Shown here in pieces: positions 1-8,997 of a stretch of DNA of 52,738 bases. The notes under the pieces are model-generated. The model was not told where the DNA came from and did no database searches. It was given only the letters and a program-made list of their open reading frames with translations. The stretch comes from an uncultured Clostridia bacterium (GTDB lineage Bacteria > Bacillota_I > Bacilli_A > RF39 > UBA660). The stretch's first letter is position 1. The number at the start of each line of letters is the position of its first letter. The stretch lies in contig CAMOMI010000003.1 of NCBI GenBank assembly GCA_946619755.1, forward strand, positions 1-52,738. Reading direction: 5' to 3'. Position numbers and translations under genes: made by a program.

Positions 1-299
1 TGCAAATGATAATGCAACAGGCAAAAAAAATGCAAGCACAATTACAAAAGGATCAGGAAGAATTAGAAAAGACAGAATACGAAGGATCTTCTTCATTAGT
101 TAATGTTAAAATTAATGGTAAATATGAAGTAATTGATGTTAAAATTAATTTACCTGAAGGTGAATCAATTGATGCTGATGATAGGGAGATGCTTGAAGAT
201 ATGATAGTAGTAGCTATGAACGAAGCTGTTAAGAAAGTTATCTCTGATAAAGAAAAGAAAATGGGTAAATATGGTCAAGGATTAGCTGGATTAATGTAA
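1..299 (+). CDS. ybaB: YbaB/EbfC family nucleoid-associated protein (5' end cut by window)
   Basis: YbaB/EbfC proteins are small dimeric DNA-binding proteins, nearly always encoded between dnaX and recR. The visible part (about 98 residues) begins in the Gln/Lys-rich first helix (QQAKKMQAQLQK) and continues with the strand region around VNVKINGKYEVIDVKI and the terminal YGQGLAGLM typical of the family. The reading frame is open back to base 1, and family members usually have an N-terminal MRGG-like start, so the true start is probably outside the window. It lies 43 bases ahead of recR, the standard arrangement. The call is secure; only the start is unknown. Confidence 0.93.
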   Translation, partial: QMIMQQAKKMQAQLQKDQEELEKTEYEGSSSLVNVKINGKYEVIDVKINLPEGESIDADDREMLEDMIVVAMNEAVKKVISDKEKKMGKYGQGLAGLM

Positions 300-342
300 T
301 TTATTACTTTGTAGTTGATTTTATAATGAAAGGATGATGTTT

Positions 343-936
343 ATGTATCCTAACTGTATTAGAAATTTAATTGATTCTTTAAAAAACTTACCTGGTATTG
401 GTGAAAAATCTGCGGAAAGACTTGCTTTTTCAATACTTAATTTTGATGCGGAAAAAATTGATAATTTTTCTAATGCTTTAATTGATATAAAAAAAATTAA
501 AAGATGTCCAATTTGTAATAATATTACAGATATGGATAAATGTTATATATGTAATGATTCGGGACGTGATGATGATACAATTTTTGTAGTAGAAAAGCCC
601 AAGGATATTGTTTTATTTGAAAAAATGGGTAATTATAATGGAAAATATCATGTTTTGGATGGCTTAATATCACCACTTGAAGGAATTAATCCTGAAGATA
701 TTAATTTAGATAGTTTGATTGATAGGGTTTGTAAAAACAACGTTAAAGAAGTTATCATTGTATTAAAACCTAGTATTGAAGGCGAAACAACAATGCAGTA
801 TATAAAAAAAATGCTTAGTAAATACGATGTTAGAGTATCTAAAATACCAATTGGTATTCCAATGGGAACTGATATTGAATATATTGATTCAATGACTTTG
901 GAAATGGCCTTTGAAGATCGTAAAGATATTGCATAA
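343..936 (+). CDS. recR: Recombination mediator protein RecR
   Basis: RecR works with RecF and RecO to load RecA at gaps during recombinational repair. The 197-residue product has the helix-hairpin-helix LPGIGEKSAERLA (residues 16-28), a four-cysteine zinc site (C55, C58, C67, C70) and a Toprim domain beginning near FVVEKPKD and including LDGLISPLEGI. Upstream in-frame ATGs at 334 and 337 overlap the ribosome-binding site AAAGGATG. The ATG at 343 gives the family-typical MYP start, so it was chosen. It sits directly after ybaB, as in most Bacillota. Confidence 0.97.
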   Translation: MYPNCIRNLIDSLKNLPGIGEKSAERLAFSILNFDAEKIDNFSNALIDIKKIKRCPICNNITDMDKCYICNDSGRDDDTIFVVEKPKDIVLFEKMGNYNGKYHVLDGLISPLEGINPEDINLDSLIDRVCKNNVKEVIIVLKPSIEGETTMQYIKKMLSKYDVRVSKIPIGIPMGTDIEYIDSMTLEMAFEDRKDIA

Positions 937-975
937 TTATGTTGGACAAGACATATTATTTATTGGTGAATATAT

Positions 976-1164
976 ATGTTAAAGAAAATCGTTATTATTA
1001 TAAAAAAAATAATTATGTCAGTATTATTTATATATGCGTATAATAAGTTGGCATTACCTCTTAATATTTTTATTCCTATGAATGTATTTACAGTTTTATT
1101 GGTTACTTTATGTGGTATTCCATCTATTTTAATGTTAGTGCTTTTTTCTCTTTTATATATATAA
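976..1164 (+). CDS. bofA: BofA-family protein (pro-sigma-K processing inhibitor type)
   Basis: BofA is a small membrane protein of the mother-cell/forespore membranes that restrains SpoIVFB so that pro-sigma-K is not cleaved too early. This 62-residue protein is almost entirely hydrophobic, with two probable membrane segments. Its second half (IPMNVFTVLLVTLCGIPSI) matches the family's conserved IPxNxxT...GIPG pattern. It is shorter than the 87-residue B. subtilis protein at the N-terminus. The position just after recR is the same as in Bacillus. A sequence resembling a sigma-E -10 element (CATATTAT) lies immediately before its RBS. The family call is good; the exact role here is inferred. Confidence 0.82.
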   Translation: MLKKIVIIIKKIIMSVLFIYAYNKLALPLNIFIPMNVFTVLLVTLCGIPSILMLVLFSLLYI

Positions 1165-1188
1165 ATATGTAATATGGAGGTTATTGAT

Positions 1189-2058
1189 ATGTTGGATGAT
1201 TATAAAGATAAGCAGACTATTGCTTATAATATTATGAAAAATGAAATTTATAATAATCATATTAGTCATGCATATTTAATTGATGAGAATAATAATATTG
1301 AATCATTTAACATAGTTATGGCTTTTATTAAAGAAATATTATGTGTTGGACTAAATAATTATGATAGAGAAGTTTTGTGTAAGAGAATTGATGATGGTAA
1401 TTATCCGGAAATTAAAATTATAGAACCCGATGGAATGCTAATTAAAAAAAGACAAATTTTGGATTTACAACAAGAGTTTTCTATGGCAGCTATTGAAGGA
1501 AACAAACGAATATATATTATTAAAGATGCTGATAAAATGCGAAGTGAAACTGCTAATTCAATGTTGAAATTTCTTGAAGAACCAGAAAATAATATTATTG
1601 CTATTCTTATGACTAATAATTATAATAATTTACTTTCAACAATAATATCTCGTTGTCAAGTTATTAGATTAAATAATGATTTAAAAATAGCTAAAGATGC
1701 GAATTTAGAGGATTTTGCTCTAAAATTAATTTTATTGATTGAGAATAAAAAAAATAAAGCAATTATAAATGAAAAATATTTTTTTGATTTAATTAGTTTA
1801 AAAGAGAGAGAGAATTATGTTATTATTTTTGACAAAATGATTGATATGTATTATGATATATTAAAAATTTGTAATGGAATTAAAACAATTAAATTTAGTG
1901 ATTATTATAATGATTTTTATAATATAGCATGTATGAATTCTCAATATCAAATTTTAAATAAAATAACTATCATTTTATCACATAAAGATAGAATAAGAAA
2001 TAATGTTAATATGAATTTGCTTTTTGATAGTCTGGTTATAAGTGTTGGAGGTAAGTAA
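1189..2058 (+). CDS. holB: DNA polymerase III subunit delta' (clamp-loader)
   Basis: HolB is the delta' subunit of the clamp loader that opens the beta clamp on DNA. The 289-residue product has the family motif SHAYLID near residue 23, then the AAA-like core IIKDADKMRSETANSMLKFLEEP and the SRCQVI sensor region. As is common for delta', no intact Walker A motif is visible. An in-frame ATG at 1174 is the A of the RBS region; GGAGG at 1176-1180 points to the ATG at 1189. The stop overlaps the ricT start by one base (TAATG). The usual neighbour tmk is absent. Confidence 0.93.
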   Translation: MLDDYKDKQTIAYNIMKNEIYNNHISHAYLIDENNNIESFNIVMAFIKEILCVGLNNYDREVLCKRIDDGNYPEIKIIEPDGMLIKKRQILDLQQEFSMAAIEGNKRIYIIKDADKMRSETANSMLKFLEEPENNIIAILMTNNYNNLLSTIISRCQVIRLNNDLKIAKDANLEDFALKLILLIENKKNKAIINEKYFFDLISLKERENYVIIFDKMIDMYYDILKICNGIKTIKFSDYYNDFYNIACMNSQYQILNKITIILSHKDRIRNNVNMNLLFDSLVISVGGK

Positions 2059-2852
2059 TGAAGATAGTTGGAATTAAATTAAATGACAATGGTAAAACAT
2101 ATTTTTTTGATGCTGCTGATGTAGCAGTAAAAGAAAATGCAACGGTTATTGTAGAAACGGAAAAAGGTTTACAATATGGTGTTGTTGTTAGTATTGTTTC
2201 AGAAGATGAAATAAATAAGGATCTTTCTTACAAAAAAGTAATTAGACTAACATCAAAAGCAGATTATAAAAAACATTTAAGTAATTTAAAAGATGCTGAA
2301 AGGGCACTTGTTAAATGTAATGAATTGATTGATAAATATGGTCTTGATATGAAAATAATTGATGCTAGTTATACATTTGATAGAGAACAGTTAATATTTA
2401 GATTTTTAGCTGATGATAGGGTTGACTTTCGTCAATTGGCTAAAGATTTAGGCTCTATTTTTAGAACAAGAATTGAACTTAGGCAGGTTGGAATTAGGGA
2501 TAAAGCGAAAGAAATTGGTGGTTTTGGGCCATGTGGTAGAAGACTTTGCTGTAATAATTTTTTGACAGAATTTGATAGTGTTTCAATTAATATGGCCAAA
2601 AATCAAAATTTATCATTAAATCCTACAAAAATTAATGGAGTCTGTGGAAGATTATTGTGTTGTTTAAAATATGAAAATGATAATTATAATGATTATAAAA
2701 AAGGGTTACCTGATGTAGGTAGTAAGATTAAAACTAAAGATGGGGAAGGTAAAGTAATTTCTGTTGATGTTTTTAAAGGAAAATATAAAGTTTTATTGAC
2801 TGAAACTAATGAAATTATTGAATTAACAAGGAATAATGAAGGTAAAAAATAG
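2058..2852 (+). CDS. ricT: RicT/YaaT, PSP1-domain stage 0 sporulation protein
   Basis: RicT (YaaT) acts with RicA and RicF in the Y-complex, which influences RNase Y activity and, in B. subtilis, phosphorelay and sporulation. The 264-residue PSP1 protein carries the signature cysteine clusters GPCGRRLCC (about 155-163) and CGRLLCC (about 195-201), which bind iron-sulfur clusters in the B. subtilis complex. The start has a GGAGGT RBS inside the end of holB. It is followed by an overlapping methyltransferase gene; yabA, usually in between, is missing. The family call is very secure. Confidence 0.95.
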   Translation: MKIVGIKLNDNGKTYFFDAADVAVKENATVIVETEKGLQYGVVVSIVSEDEINKDLSYKKVIRLTSKADYKKHLSNLKDAERALVKCNELIDKYGLDMKIIDASYTFDREQLIFRFLADDRVDFRQLAKDLGSIFRTRIELRQVGIRDKAKEIGGFGPCGRRLCCNNFLTEFDSVSINMAKNQNLSLNPTKINGVCGRLLCCLKYENDNYNDYKKGLPDVGSKIKTKDGEGKVISVDVFKGKYKVLLTETNEIIELTRNNEGKK

Positions 2853-3570
2853 ATTACTTAATTTTGGTGATATGATAATTTATCAAGATAATGATTATTT
2901 TCTTTTTTCGCTTGATTCTGTATTGTTAGCAAATTTTGTGAATATTAAGTTAACAGATAAAAAAATAATTGATTTATGTTCTGGTAATGGTCCTGTTCCT
3001 ATGCTAATGTTTTTTAGGACAAAAGCTAGGATTTTTGGCGTTGAAATTCAAAAATATATTTACGATTTAGGATTATTGTCTATAAAGGAAAATGGCATGG
3101 ATAATCAGATTTCTTTTATAAATAATGATGTTAAGGAATTAAATAAATTATTTGAACCAGAGTCATTTGATGTTGTTACTTGTAATCCGCCATATTTTAA
3201 ATATAATGATGGTAGTTTAATAAATAGAAACGATGGAAAAGCAATTGCTAGACACGAAGTTAAATTAAAAATGGAAGATGTTATTTTCGAATCCAATTAT
3301 TTACTTAAAAACGGTGGTACTTTTGCTATGGTTCATAGACCTGATAGATTTATGGAAATAATTATGTTAATGAAACAATATAATATTGAACCAAAGAGAG
3401 TACGTTTTGTTTATCCTAAAATTGGAAAAAATGCTAATATGATTTTAATTGAAGGTGTTAAAAATGGAAAGTCTGGTTTTAAAGTATTGAATCCATTGAT
3501 TGTTTATAATGAAAATAATGAATATGTTGATGAAATAAAAAAAATGTATAGTTATGCAGATAAGGAGTGA
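2836..3570 (+). CDS. yabB: TrmN6-like tRNA1(Val) (adenine-37-N6) methyltransferase (YabB type)
   Basis: This is a SAM-dependent N6-adenine methyltransferase of the YabB/TrmN6 family, which acts on A37 of tRNA-Val in characterised members. The 244-residue protein has the SAM-binding motif IIDLCSGNGPVPML (about 47-60), an acidic residue at the end of the second strand (GVEIQ), and the catalytic NPPY motif near residue 117. The start overlaps the last 17 bases of ricT, which suggests translational coupling. The rsmI RBS sits at its stop codon. The family assignment is firm; the exact tRNA target is inferred from the family. Confidence 0.88.
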   Translation: MKVKNRLLNFGDMIIYQDNDYFLFSLDSVLLANFVNIKLTDKKIIDLCSGNGPVPMLMFFRTKARIFGVEIQKYIYDLGLLSIKENGMDNQISFINNDVKELNKLFEPESFDVVTCNPPYFKYNDGSLINRNDGKAIARHEVKLKMEDVIFESNYLLKNGGTFAMVHRPDRFMEIIMLMKQYNIEPKRVRFVYPKIGKNANMILIEGVKNGKSGFKVLNPLIVYNENNEYVDEIKKMYSYADKE

Positions 3571-3574
3571 TATT

Positions 3575-4411
3575 ATGTGGCAAAAAAGTTATGATAATAG
3601 TCCAAGTGTCTATATCGTACCAACACCTATTGGTAATTTAGAAGATATGACCTTTAGAGCAATTAATGTATTAAAAATGGTTGATGTTATTTTTTCTGAA
3701 GATACTAGAGTTACTCAGCAGCTACTTAATTATTTTAAAATAAAAAATAAACTTATTCATTTAGATGATCATAATGAAGAAATTACAAAAACGTTGGTTT
3801 TAGAAAAGTTGATGAGTAATAAAAATGTGGCAATTGTTACTGATAGGGGAACACCAATAATAAGTGATCCTGGATATAAGACTGTTAGTTTTTTAAAAGA
3901 TAAAGGCTATAATGTGATTGCTTTGCCAGGTGCAACAGCTTTTGTTCCTGCACTTGTAGCCTCAGGAATAAGTTCTGAGCATTTTACTTTTTATGGCTTT
4001 TTGTCTAGTAGAGAAAAAAAAATGTATGATGAACTTTATATGTTAAAGGACAGCGAGTATACATTAGTGTTTTATGAAGCACCGCACAGAATTCTTAGAA
4101 CGCTTAATGCTATGTTGAAAGTATTTGGAGATAGAACTATTAGTATTTCAAGGGAAATTTCTAAATTGTATGAAAGTGTTTTTATTGGTAAAATTAGTGA
4201 TGCAATAGATACAATTGATGTAAAGGGAGAGTTTGTTATTGTAGTTTCGGCAAGTAAAGAAATATTAACAACAGATATGTCAATTGTGGAAAATGTTAAC
4301 ATGTATATTAAAAATGGCTTATCATCGATGGATGCAATAAAACTTGTTGCTAAGGAAAGAAAAATACCAAAGAGCGATGTATATAATCAGTATCATAAAG
4401 GAAGTGAATAA
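3575..4411 (+). CDS. rsmI: 16S rRNA (cytidine-1402-2'-O)-methyltransferase RsmI
   Basis: RsmI 2'-O-methylates C1402 in the ribosomal decoding centre. The 278-residue protein shows the tetrapyrrole-methylase fold markers: VPTPIGNLEDMTFRA near the N-terminus, FSEDTRVTQQLL, VTDRGTPIISDPG and LPGATAFVPALV, then FYEAPHRI. The ATG at 3575 follows AAGGAGTGAT at a good distance and removes seven upstream residues that only overlap yabB. The gene yazA, often between yabB and rsmI, is absent. pth starts two bases after the stop. Confidence 0.96.
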   Translation: MWQKSYDNSPSVYIVPTPIGNLEDMTFRAINVLKMVDVIFSEDTRVTQQLLNYFKIKNKLIHLDDHNEEITKTLVLEKLMSNKNVAIVTDRGTPIISDPGYKTVSFLKDKGYNVIALPGATAFVPALVASGISSEHFTFYGFLSSREKKMYDELYMLKDSEYTLVFYEAPHRILRTLNAMLKVFGDRTISISREISKLYESVFIGKISDAIDTIDVKGEFVIVVSASKEILTTDMSIVENVNMYIKNGLSSMDAIKLVAKERKIPKSDVYNQYHKGSE

Positions 4412-4412
4412 A

Positions 4413-4976
4413 ATGAGGTTAATTTTTGGACTTGGTAATCCTGGAAATGAGTATAAAAACACAAGACATAATATTGGTTTTATGTTTTTAGACTTTATTT
4501 TAGATAATGTAGAATTTTCTTTAAATAAAAAAATGAATGCTTTAGAGTATGAGACATTTATTAATGAAGAAAAAGTATTATTTGTAAAACCTTTATCTTA
4601 TATGAATTTATCTGGAGAAGTGGTTAGTAAATATTTACATTTTTATAAATTGTCAATTGATGATATTTTAGTTATTCAAGATGATTTAGATATGAATCTT
4701 GGTTTGTATAAATTATTATTTAATCATGGTGATGGTGGACATAATGGTATTAAAAATATTATATTAAACCTTGGTAGTAAAGAATTCTTAAGGCTTAAAA
4801 TTGGAATATCTAAAGCTGATATTGATACTAAAGATTATGTGCTTGGTAAATTTAGCAAAGAAAATATGAAATTATTAAATAATACTTTTGAAAAATTACA
4901 TAATTTTATTTATGATTATGTTTCTATGAATAGAGATTTATTAATAGGTAAGTATAATTGTAAAGATAATAATTAG
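4413..4976 (+). CDS. pth: Peptidyl-tRNA hydrolase
   Basis: Pth releases tRNA from peptidyl-tRNAs that drop off the ribosome (called spoVC in Bacillus). The 187-residue product starts MRLIFGLGNPGNEYKNTRHNIGFMF, containing the conserved asparagine and catalytic histidine. It continues with KPLSYMNLSGE, IQDDLD and GGHNGIKNI. Upstream in-frame ATGs lie inside rsmI; the start at 4413 has the RBS AAAGGAAGTG, formed from the end of rsmI. mfd follows 20 bases later, as in Bacillus, where a small gene (fin) separates them. Confidence 0.97.
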   Translation: MRLIFGLGNPGNEYKNTRHNIGFMFLDFILDNVEFSLNKKMNALEYETFINEEKVLFVKPLSYMNLSGEVVSKYLHFYKLSIDDILVIQDDLDMNLGLYKLLFNHGDGGHNGIKNIILNLGSKEFLRLKIGISKADIDTKDYVLGKFSKENMKLLNNTFEKLHNFIYDYVSMNRDLLIGKYNCKDNN

Positions 4977-4996
4977 TTAATAACTAGAGGGATAAT

Positions 4997-7900
4997 ATGA
5001 AAATTTTTGATAATATGTTTAATATAACAGACAACACTGATTATAATGTGTCTGGATTAAATAGGGAACTTACATGTATTAATATTTATGATGCTTTTAT
5101 TAGTAATAATAAGAGCATTTTAGTTGTGGCAAGTAGTACTTATATGGCAAATTTGCTATATCAGACATTACTTAATTATACTGATAAAGCTTTATTTTTT
5201 CCAATGGATGATTTTTTAACTTCAGAGGCAATTGCAATTAGTCCAGAATTTAAAGTTGAAAGAATTACTACAATGAATACGCTTATAAGTGATGATAAGT
5301 ATATTGTTGTTACTAATTTAATGGGAGCACTTCGTTATTTACCAAGTAAAAATATTTGGAAAAATAATATTATTTATTTAAAAGTAGGAATGGATATTTC
5401 ACGTGATAAACTGTTAGTTGATTTATTTAATTTAGGTTATGAGCGAGAAACCATTGTTAATGGTACTGGTAAAGTTGGTGTTAGAGGATATGTTTTAGAT
5501 ATTTTTCCAACTTCTTTGGAAACTGCTATTAGAATTGAATTTTGGGGAGATACAATTGATAGTATTAAATATTTTGATGTTGAAACTCAGTTGTCTACTA
5601 GTGATATTGATGAAATAACAATTTATCCTTTTACGGAGTTTATTTTAAATAAGTATAATAATGATGTTATTAGAAAACAAAAGTTTTTAGCTAATTATTT
5701 AGATTCAGTTTCAATGATTAGTGATTATTTAGATAATCCAATTATTGCATATTATGACTATAGTACATTACTTAATGGTTATTCTCTTTTAATGGATTCA
5801 ATAATGGAATATGATAGTAATAATCCTCAGGAACTTGAAACACATTATATGAACGATTTTTCAAAAATTAAAGGATGTCAAAATATTTATTATTATCATT
5901 TTGATAATGATATTAATAGTAAATATAAAAGTTATAGATTTAAATATGGTATTATTAATAAATATAATGGAGACTATGATAAAATTAAAAATGATTTAAT
6001 TAGTTTTGTAGCTGATGGTAAAACTGTTCTTTTATGTATACCTAATAAAGATAGTGCTAAGAGGATTGTTAAATATTTGGAAATTGATGATATCATATTA
6101 GCTAGAGAAGATAATATTGTAAAAGGAAAAATAAATTTACTTAATAAAAATATTTATGAAGGATTTATATATAATGATTATGTTGTTATTGGTATTAATG
6201 ATTTGTTTGACAAAAAAGATGAGATAATTAAATATAAGAGTAAATATAAAATTGGTACAAGAGTACAAGCAATTACTAACTTATCTAATGGTGATTATAT
6301 TGTTCATGAAATGTTTGGAATTGGAATATATCGTGGATTACAAACAATTAATAAAGGTGGTTTGGAGAAAGATTATATTAAGCTTGAATATGCAGATGGT
6401 GATTCGTTATATATTCCTGTCGAAAATATCAATAGAATTAGTAAATTTACTGGTAAAGAGGGTATTGGTGTAAAACTAAATAGTTTATCTAATGATAATT
6501 GGAAGAAGAAAAAAGCTAAAGTTCGTGAAAAGTTAGAAAGCATTGCTGGAGATTTAATAAAGGTATCGGCTGAACGTGAAGTAAGTCAAGGTTTTGCTTT
6601 TTCTAAAGATGATGAAAATCAAGCAGTATTTGAGAGTGAATTTATATATACAGAAACACCAGATCAGACGAGGGCTGTTAATCTTATAAAAACTGAAATG
6701 GAAAAAAACAAACCAATGGATATGCTTCTTTGTGGTGATGTTGGTTATGGTAAAACCGAAGTGGCATTTAGAGCAATGTTTAAAGCTGTTAATGATGGAA
6801 AACAAGTGGCATATTTGTGTCCAACAACAATTTTATCTAGTCAGCAATTTGAAGCTGCTAAAGAAAGATTTGCTACTTTTCCAATTAATATTGCCCTTAT
6901 CAACAGATTTGTTGATAAAGCAAAACAAGCAAAAATTTTAGATGATTTAAAAAATGGTAAAATTGATATTTTATTTGGAACTCATAGGTTGCTTAGCGAT
7001 GATGTTAAATATAAGGATTTAGGATTATTAATAGTGGATGAAGAGCAGAGATTTGGGGTTACACACAAAGAAAAAATTAAAAAATATAAGACAAATGTTG
7101 ATGTTTTAACACTATCGGCAACACCTATACCAAGAACTCTTCAAATGAGTTTAACTGGAATTAGATCATTAGCTTTAATTGAAACACCGCCTAAAGAGAG
7201 ATATCCAATCCAAACTTACGTTTTAGAGGAATCAAATTTGGTAATAAAGGATGCTATCTATAAGGAATTGTCACGTAATGGACAAGTTTTTATACTTTTT
7301 AATAGTGTTGATAAGATACATGAAAAGGTTTTAGAGATAAGTAAATTAGTTCCAGAAGCAAAAATTGATTTTGCACATGGTAAGATGACTAAAGACCAGT
7401 TAGAAAATAAAATGAATAGTTTTATTAATGGTAAGTTTAATGTGTTAGTATGTACGACTATTATTGAAACTGGTATTGATATTCCTAATGTTAATACATT
7501 AATAATAATAGATGCTGATAGATTTGGTCTTTCTCAGTTATATCAAATTAGAGGACGAATAGGCCGTAGCAATAAGATTGGTTATGCTTATTTAATGTAT
7601 AGTAAACATAAGTTTTTAAATGATATTGCTGTTAAAAGACTTGATACAATTAAAGAATTTACGGAATTGGGAAGCGGTTTTAAAATAGCAATGCGTGATT
7701 TATCAATTCGTGGTGCTGGTGATATTTTGGGTAGAGAACAATCAGGCTTTATCGATACAGTGGGGATTGATTTATATTTGAAATTATTAAATCAAGCAAT
7801 TCGTAAACAAAAAGGTGAAGAAGTTAATAATGAAGATGATGAAAATAAAAACGAGAAGCCGCTTATATCTGTTTCAACGCATATTGATGATAAGTATGTT

Positions 7901-8311
7901 GATGAAACAGAACTTAAAATTTTAATTCATAAAAAAATTAATACTGTTGATTCATATGATAGTTTTTGTGTGATTAAGGAGGAACTTGAGGATAGATTTG
8001 GTAAATTAAATGAAGATATGATTATATATATGTATGAGGAATGGTTTGAAAAATTAGCAAAATTTTTAGAAATTGAGCAAGTAATAGATAATGATAAATT
8101 AGTTGATATGACACTTTCTAAAAATATTAGTAATTTAATTAAAGGCGATGAATTATTTATACAATCATATCAAATTAACCATAATTTTAAACTTAATTAT
8201 CATAATAATCAAATTCATATTATTTTAGAAAAAAATAAATTAGAAAAACATTATATTATGTATTTAATTGCAATTCTTATTAAAATTAGAGAAATGATAA
8301 AGAAAGTTTAA
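4997..8311 (+). CDS. mfd: Transcription-repair coupling factor Mfd
   Basis: Mfd is an ATP-driven DNA translocase that pushes stalled RNA polymerase off lesions and recruits UvrA. The 1104-residue protein is full length: a UvrB-like N-terminal part, a CarD-like RNA-polymerase interaction domain (around GDYIVHEMFGIGIYRG, residue about 435-450), and a superfamily-2 translocase with Walker A GDVGYGKTE (about 578-586), the DEEQ box (about 681), LSATPIPRTL and QIRGRIGRS. The C-terminal TRCF domain includes DRFG. The gene ends in a strong terminator and is followed by spoVT, the Bacillus order. Confidence 0.97.
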   Translation: MKIFDNMFNITDNTDYNVSGLNRELTCINIYDAFISNNKSILVVASSTYMANLLYQTLLNYTDKALFFPMDDFLTSEAIAISPEFKVERITTMNTLISDDKYIVVTNLMGALRYLPSKNIWKNNIIYLKVGMDISRDKLLVDLFNLGYERETIVNGTGKVGVRGYVLDIFPTSLETAIRIEFWGDTIDSIKYFDVETQLSTSDIDEITIYPFTEFILNKYNNDVIRKQKFLANYLDSVSMISDYLDNPIIAYYDYSTLLNGYSLLMDSIMEYDSNNPQELETHYMNDFSKIKGCQNIYYYHFDNDINSKYKSYRFKYGIINKYNGDYDKIKNDLISFVADGKTVLLCIPNKDSAKRIVKYLEIDDIILAREDNIVKGKINLLNKNIYEGFIYNDYVVIGINDLFDKKDEIIKYKSKYKIGTRVQAITNLSNGDYIVHEMFGIGIYRGLQTINKGGLEKDYIKLEYADGDSLYIPVENINRISKFTGKEGIGVKLNSLSNDNWKKKKAKVREKLESIAGDLIKVSAEREVSQGFAFSKDDENQAVFESEFIYTETPDQTRAVNLIKTEMEKNKPMDMLLCGDVGYGKTEVAFRAMFKAVNDGKQVAYLCPTTILSSQQFEAAKERFATFPINIALINRFVDKAKQAKILDDLKNGKIDILFGTHRLLSDDVKYKDLGLLIVDEEQRFGVTHKEKIKKYKTNVDVLTLSATPIPRTLQMSLTGIRSLALIETPPKERYPIQTYVLEESNLVIKDAIYKELSRNGQVFILFNSVDKIHEKVLEISKLVPEAKIDFAHGKMTKDQLENKMNSFINGKFNVLVCTTIIETGIDIPNVNTLIIIDADRFGLSQLYQIRGRIGRSNKIGYAYLMYSKHKFLNDIAVKRLDTIKEFTELGSGFKIAMRDLSIRGAGDILGREQSGFIDTVGIDLYLKLLNQAIRKQKGEEVNNEDDENKNEKPLISVSTHIDDKYVDETELKILIHKKINTVDSYDSFCVIKEELEDRFGKLNEDMIIYMYEEWFEKLAKFLEIEQVIDNDKLVDMTLSKNISNLIKGDELFIQSYQINHNFKLNYHNNQIHIILEKNKLEKHYIMYLIAILIKIREMIKKV

Positions 8312-8335
8312 TAATTAAATAAACTTTCTTCTTTT
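8300..8335 (+). terminator. Rho-independent terminator after mfd
   Basis: An 11-base inverted repeat (AAGAAAGTTTA / TAAACTTTCTT) with a nine-base loop, followed by CTTTT. It overlaps the last codons of mfd and separates mfd from spoVT. Confidence 0.8.
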
Positions 8336-8343
8336 AAAATACT

Positions 8344-8373
8344 GGTATAAATATAATAATTATTGCCAAACTA
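8344..8373 (+). promoter_or_regulatory. Candidate sigma-G-type promoter for spoVT
   Basis: GGTATA at 8344-8349, then 17 bases, then CAAACTA at 8367-8373. This is close to the forespore sigma-G pattern (GNATR, 17-18 bases, CATACTA). spoVT is a known sigma-G gene in B. subtilis. The match is by eye in AT-rich DNA, so moderate confidence only. Confidence 0.45.
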
Positions 8374-8394
8374 ATTTTGAATGGAGGAAGAAAA

Positions 8395-8919
8395 GTGTCA
8401 ACTGGAATTGTGAGAAGAATTGATGAACTTGGAAGAATTGTTATTCCTAAAGAAATTAGAAAAAACTTGAGAATTAAAAATGGTGATAATTTAGAAATAT
8501 TGGTTGAAGGAGAGAATATAACATTAAGAAAGTATTCACAGATAGAAAATGCTACAGATATGGCAATGATATATGCGGATTCTTTTAATCAAGTGCTTAA
8601 ATATAATATTATTATAACGGATACAGATAAAGTTGTAGCTGCAGCAGGTAGTTTAAAAAAGAAGTATTTAAATATGGGAATAAGTGATACACTTACTTCA
8701 ATGATTGAAAGAAGAGAAGCATTCGTTGAACGTAAGAAAAGTAATATTGAAATTAGTCCTGGAATAACAGAATTTGGATATTATACACTTGCTACGATTA
8801 TTAATAATGGTGATTCAATTGGTTCTGTTGTTATTTTATCATTAGATACTCCAATGTTAGAACAAGAAGAAAAATTAGCAATGATTTTAGCTAATATGCT
8901 TAGTAATTATTTTGTATAA
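8395..8919 (+). CDS. spoVT: Stage V sporulation transcription factor SpoVT
   Basis: SpoVT is a late forespore regulator that tunes sigma-G genes. The 174-residue protein has an N-terminal AbrB-type swapped-hairpin DNA-binding domain (GIVRRIDELGRIVIPKEIRKNL, residues about 4-25). A GAF-like C-terminal domain follows, with conserved NGDSIGSVVI (about 142-151). A longer frame from a TTG at 8377 exists, but GGAGGA at 8382-8387 sits correctly for the GTG at 8395, and this start gives the family-typical N-terminus. Length and domain pair fit SpoVT and exclude the shorter AbrB/Abh. It follows mfd as in Bacillus. Confidence 0.92.
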   Translation: MSTGIVRRIDELGRIVIPKEIRKNLRIKNGDNLEILVEGENITLRKYSQIENATDMAMIYADSFNQVLKYNIIITDTDKVVAAAGSLKKKYLNMGISDTLTSMIERREAFVERKKSNIEISPGITEFGYYTLATIINNGDSIGSVVILSLDTPMLEQEEKLAMILANMLSNYFV

Positions 8920-8922
8920 TGT

Positions 8923-8959
8923 ATCAGCAAATATGATTAACTATTTGTTGATTTTTTTT
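8923..8959 (+). terminator. Rho-independent terminator after spoVT
   Basis: Arms ATCAGCAAAT and ATTTGTTGAT (one G-T pair) followed by a run of eight T bases. Confidence 0.85.
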
Positions 8960-8997
8960 AAACAATTAACTTTAATGGTATTAGGAAGGAGTAAATA

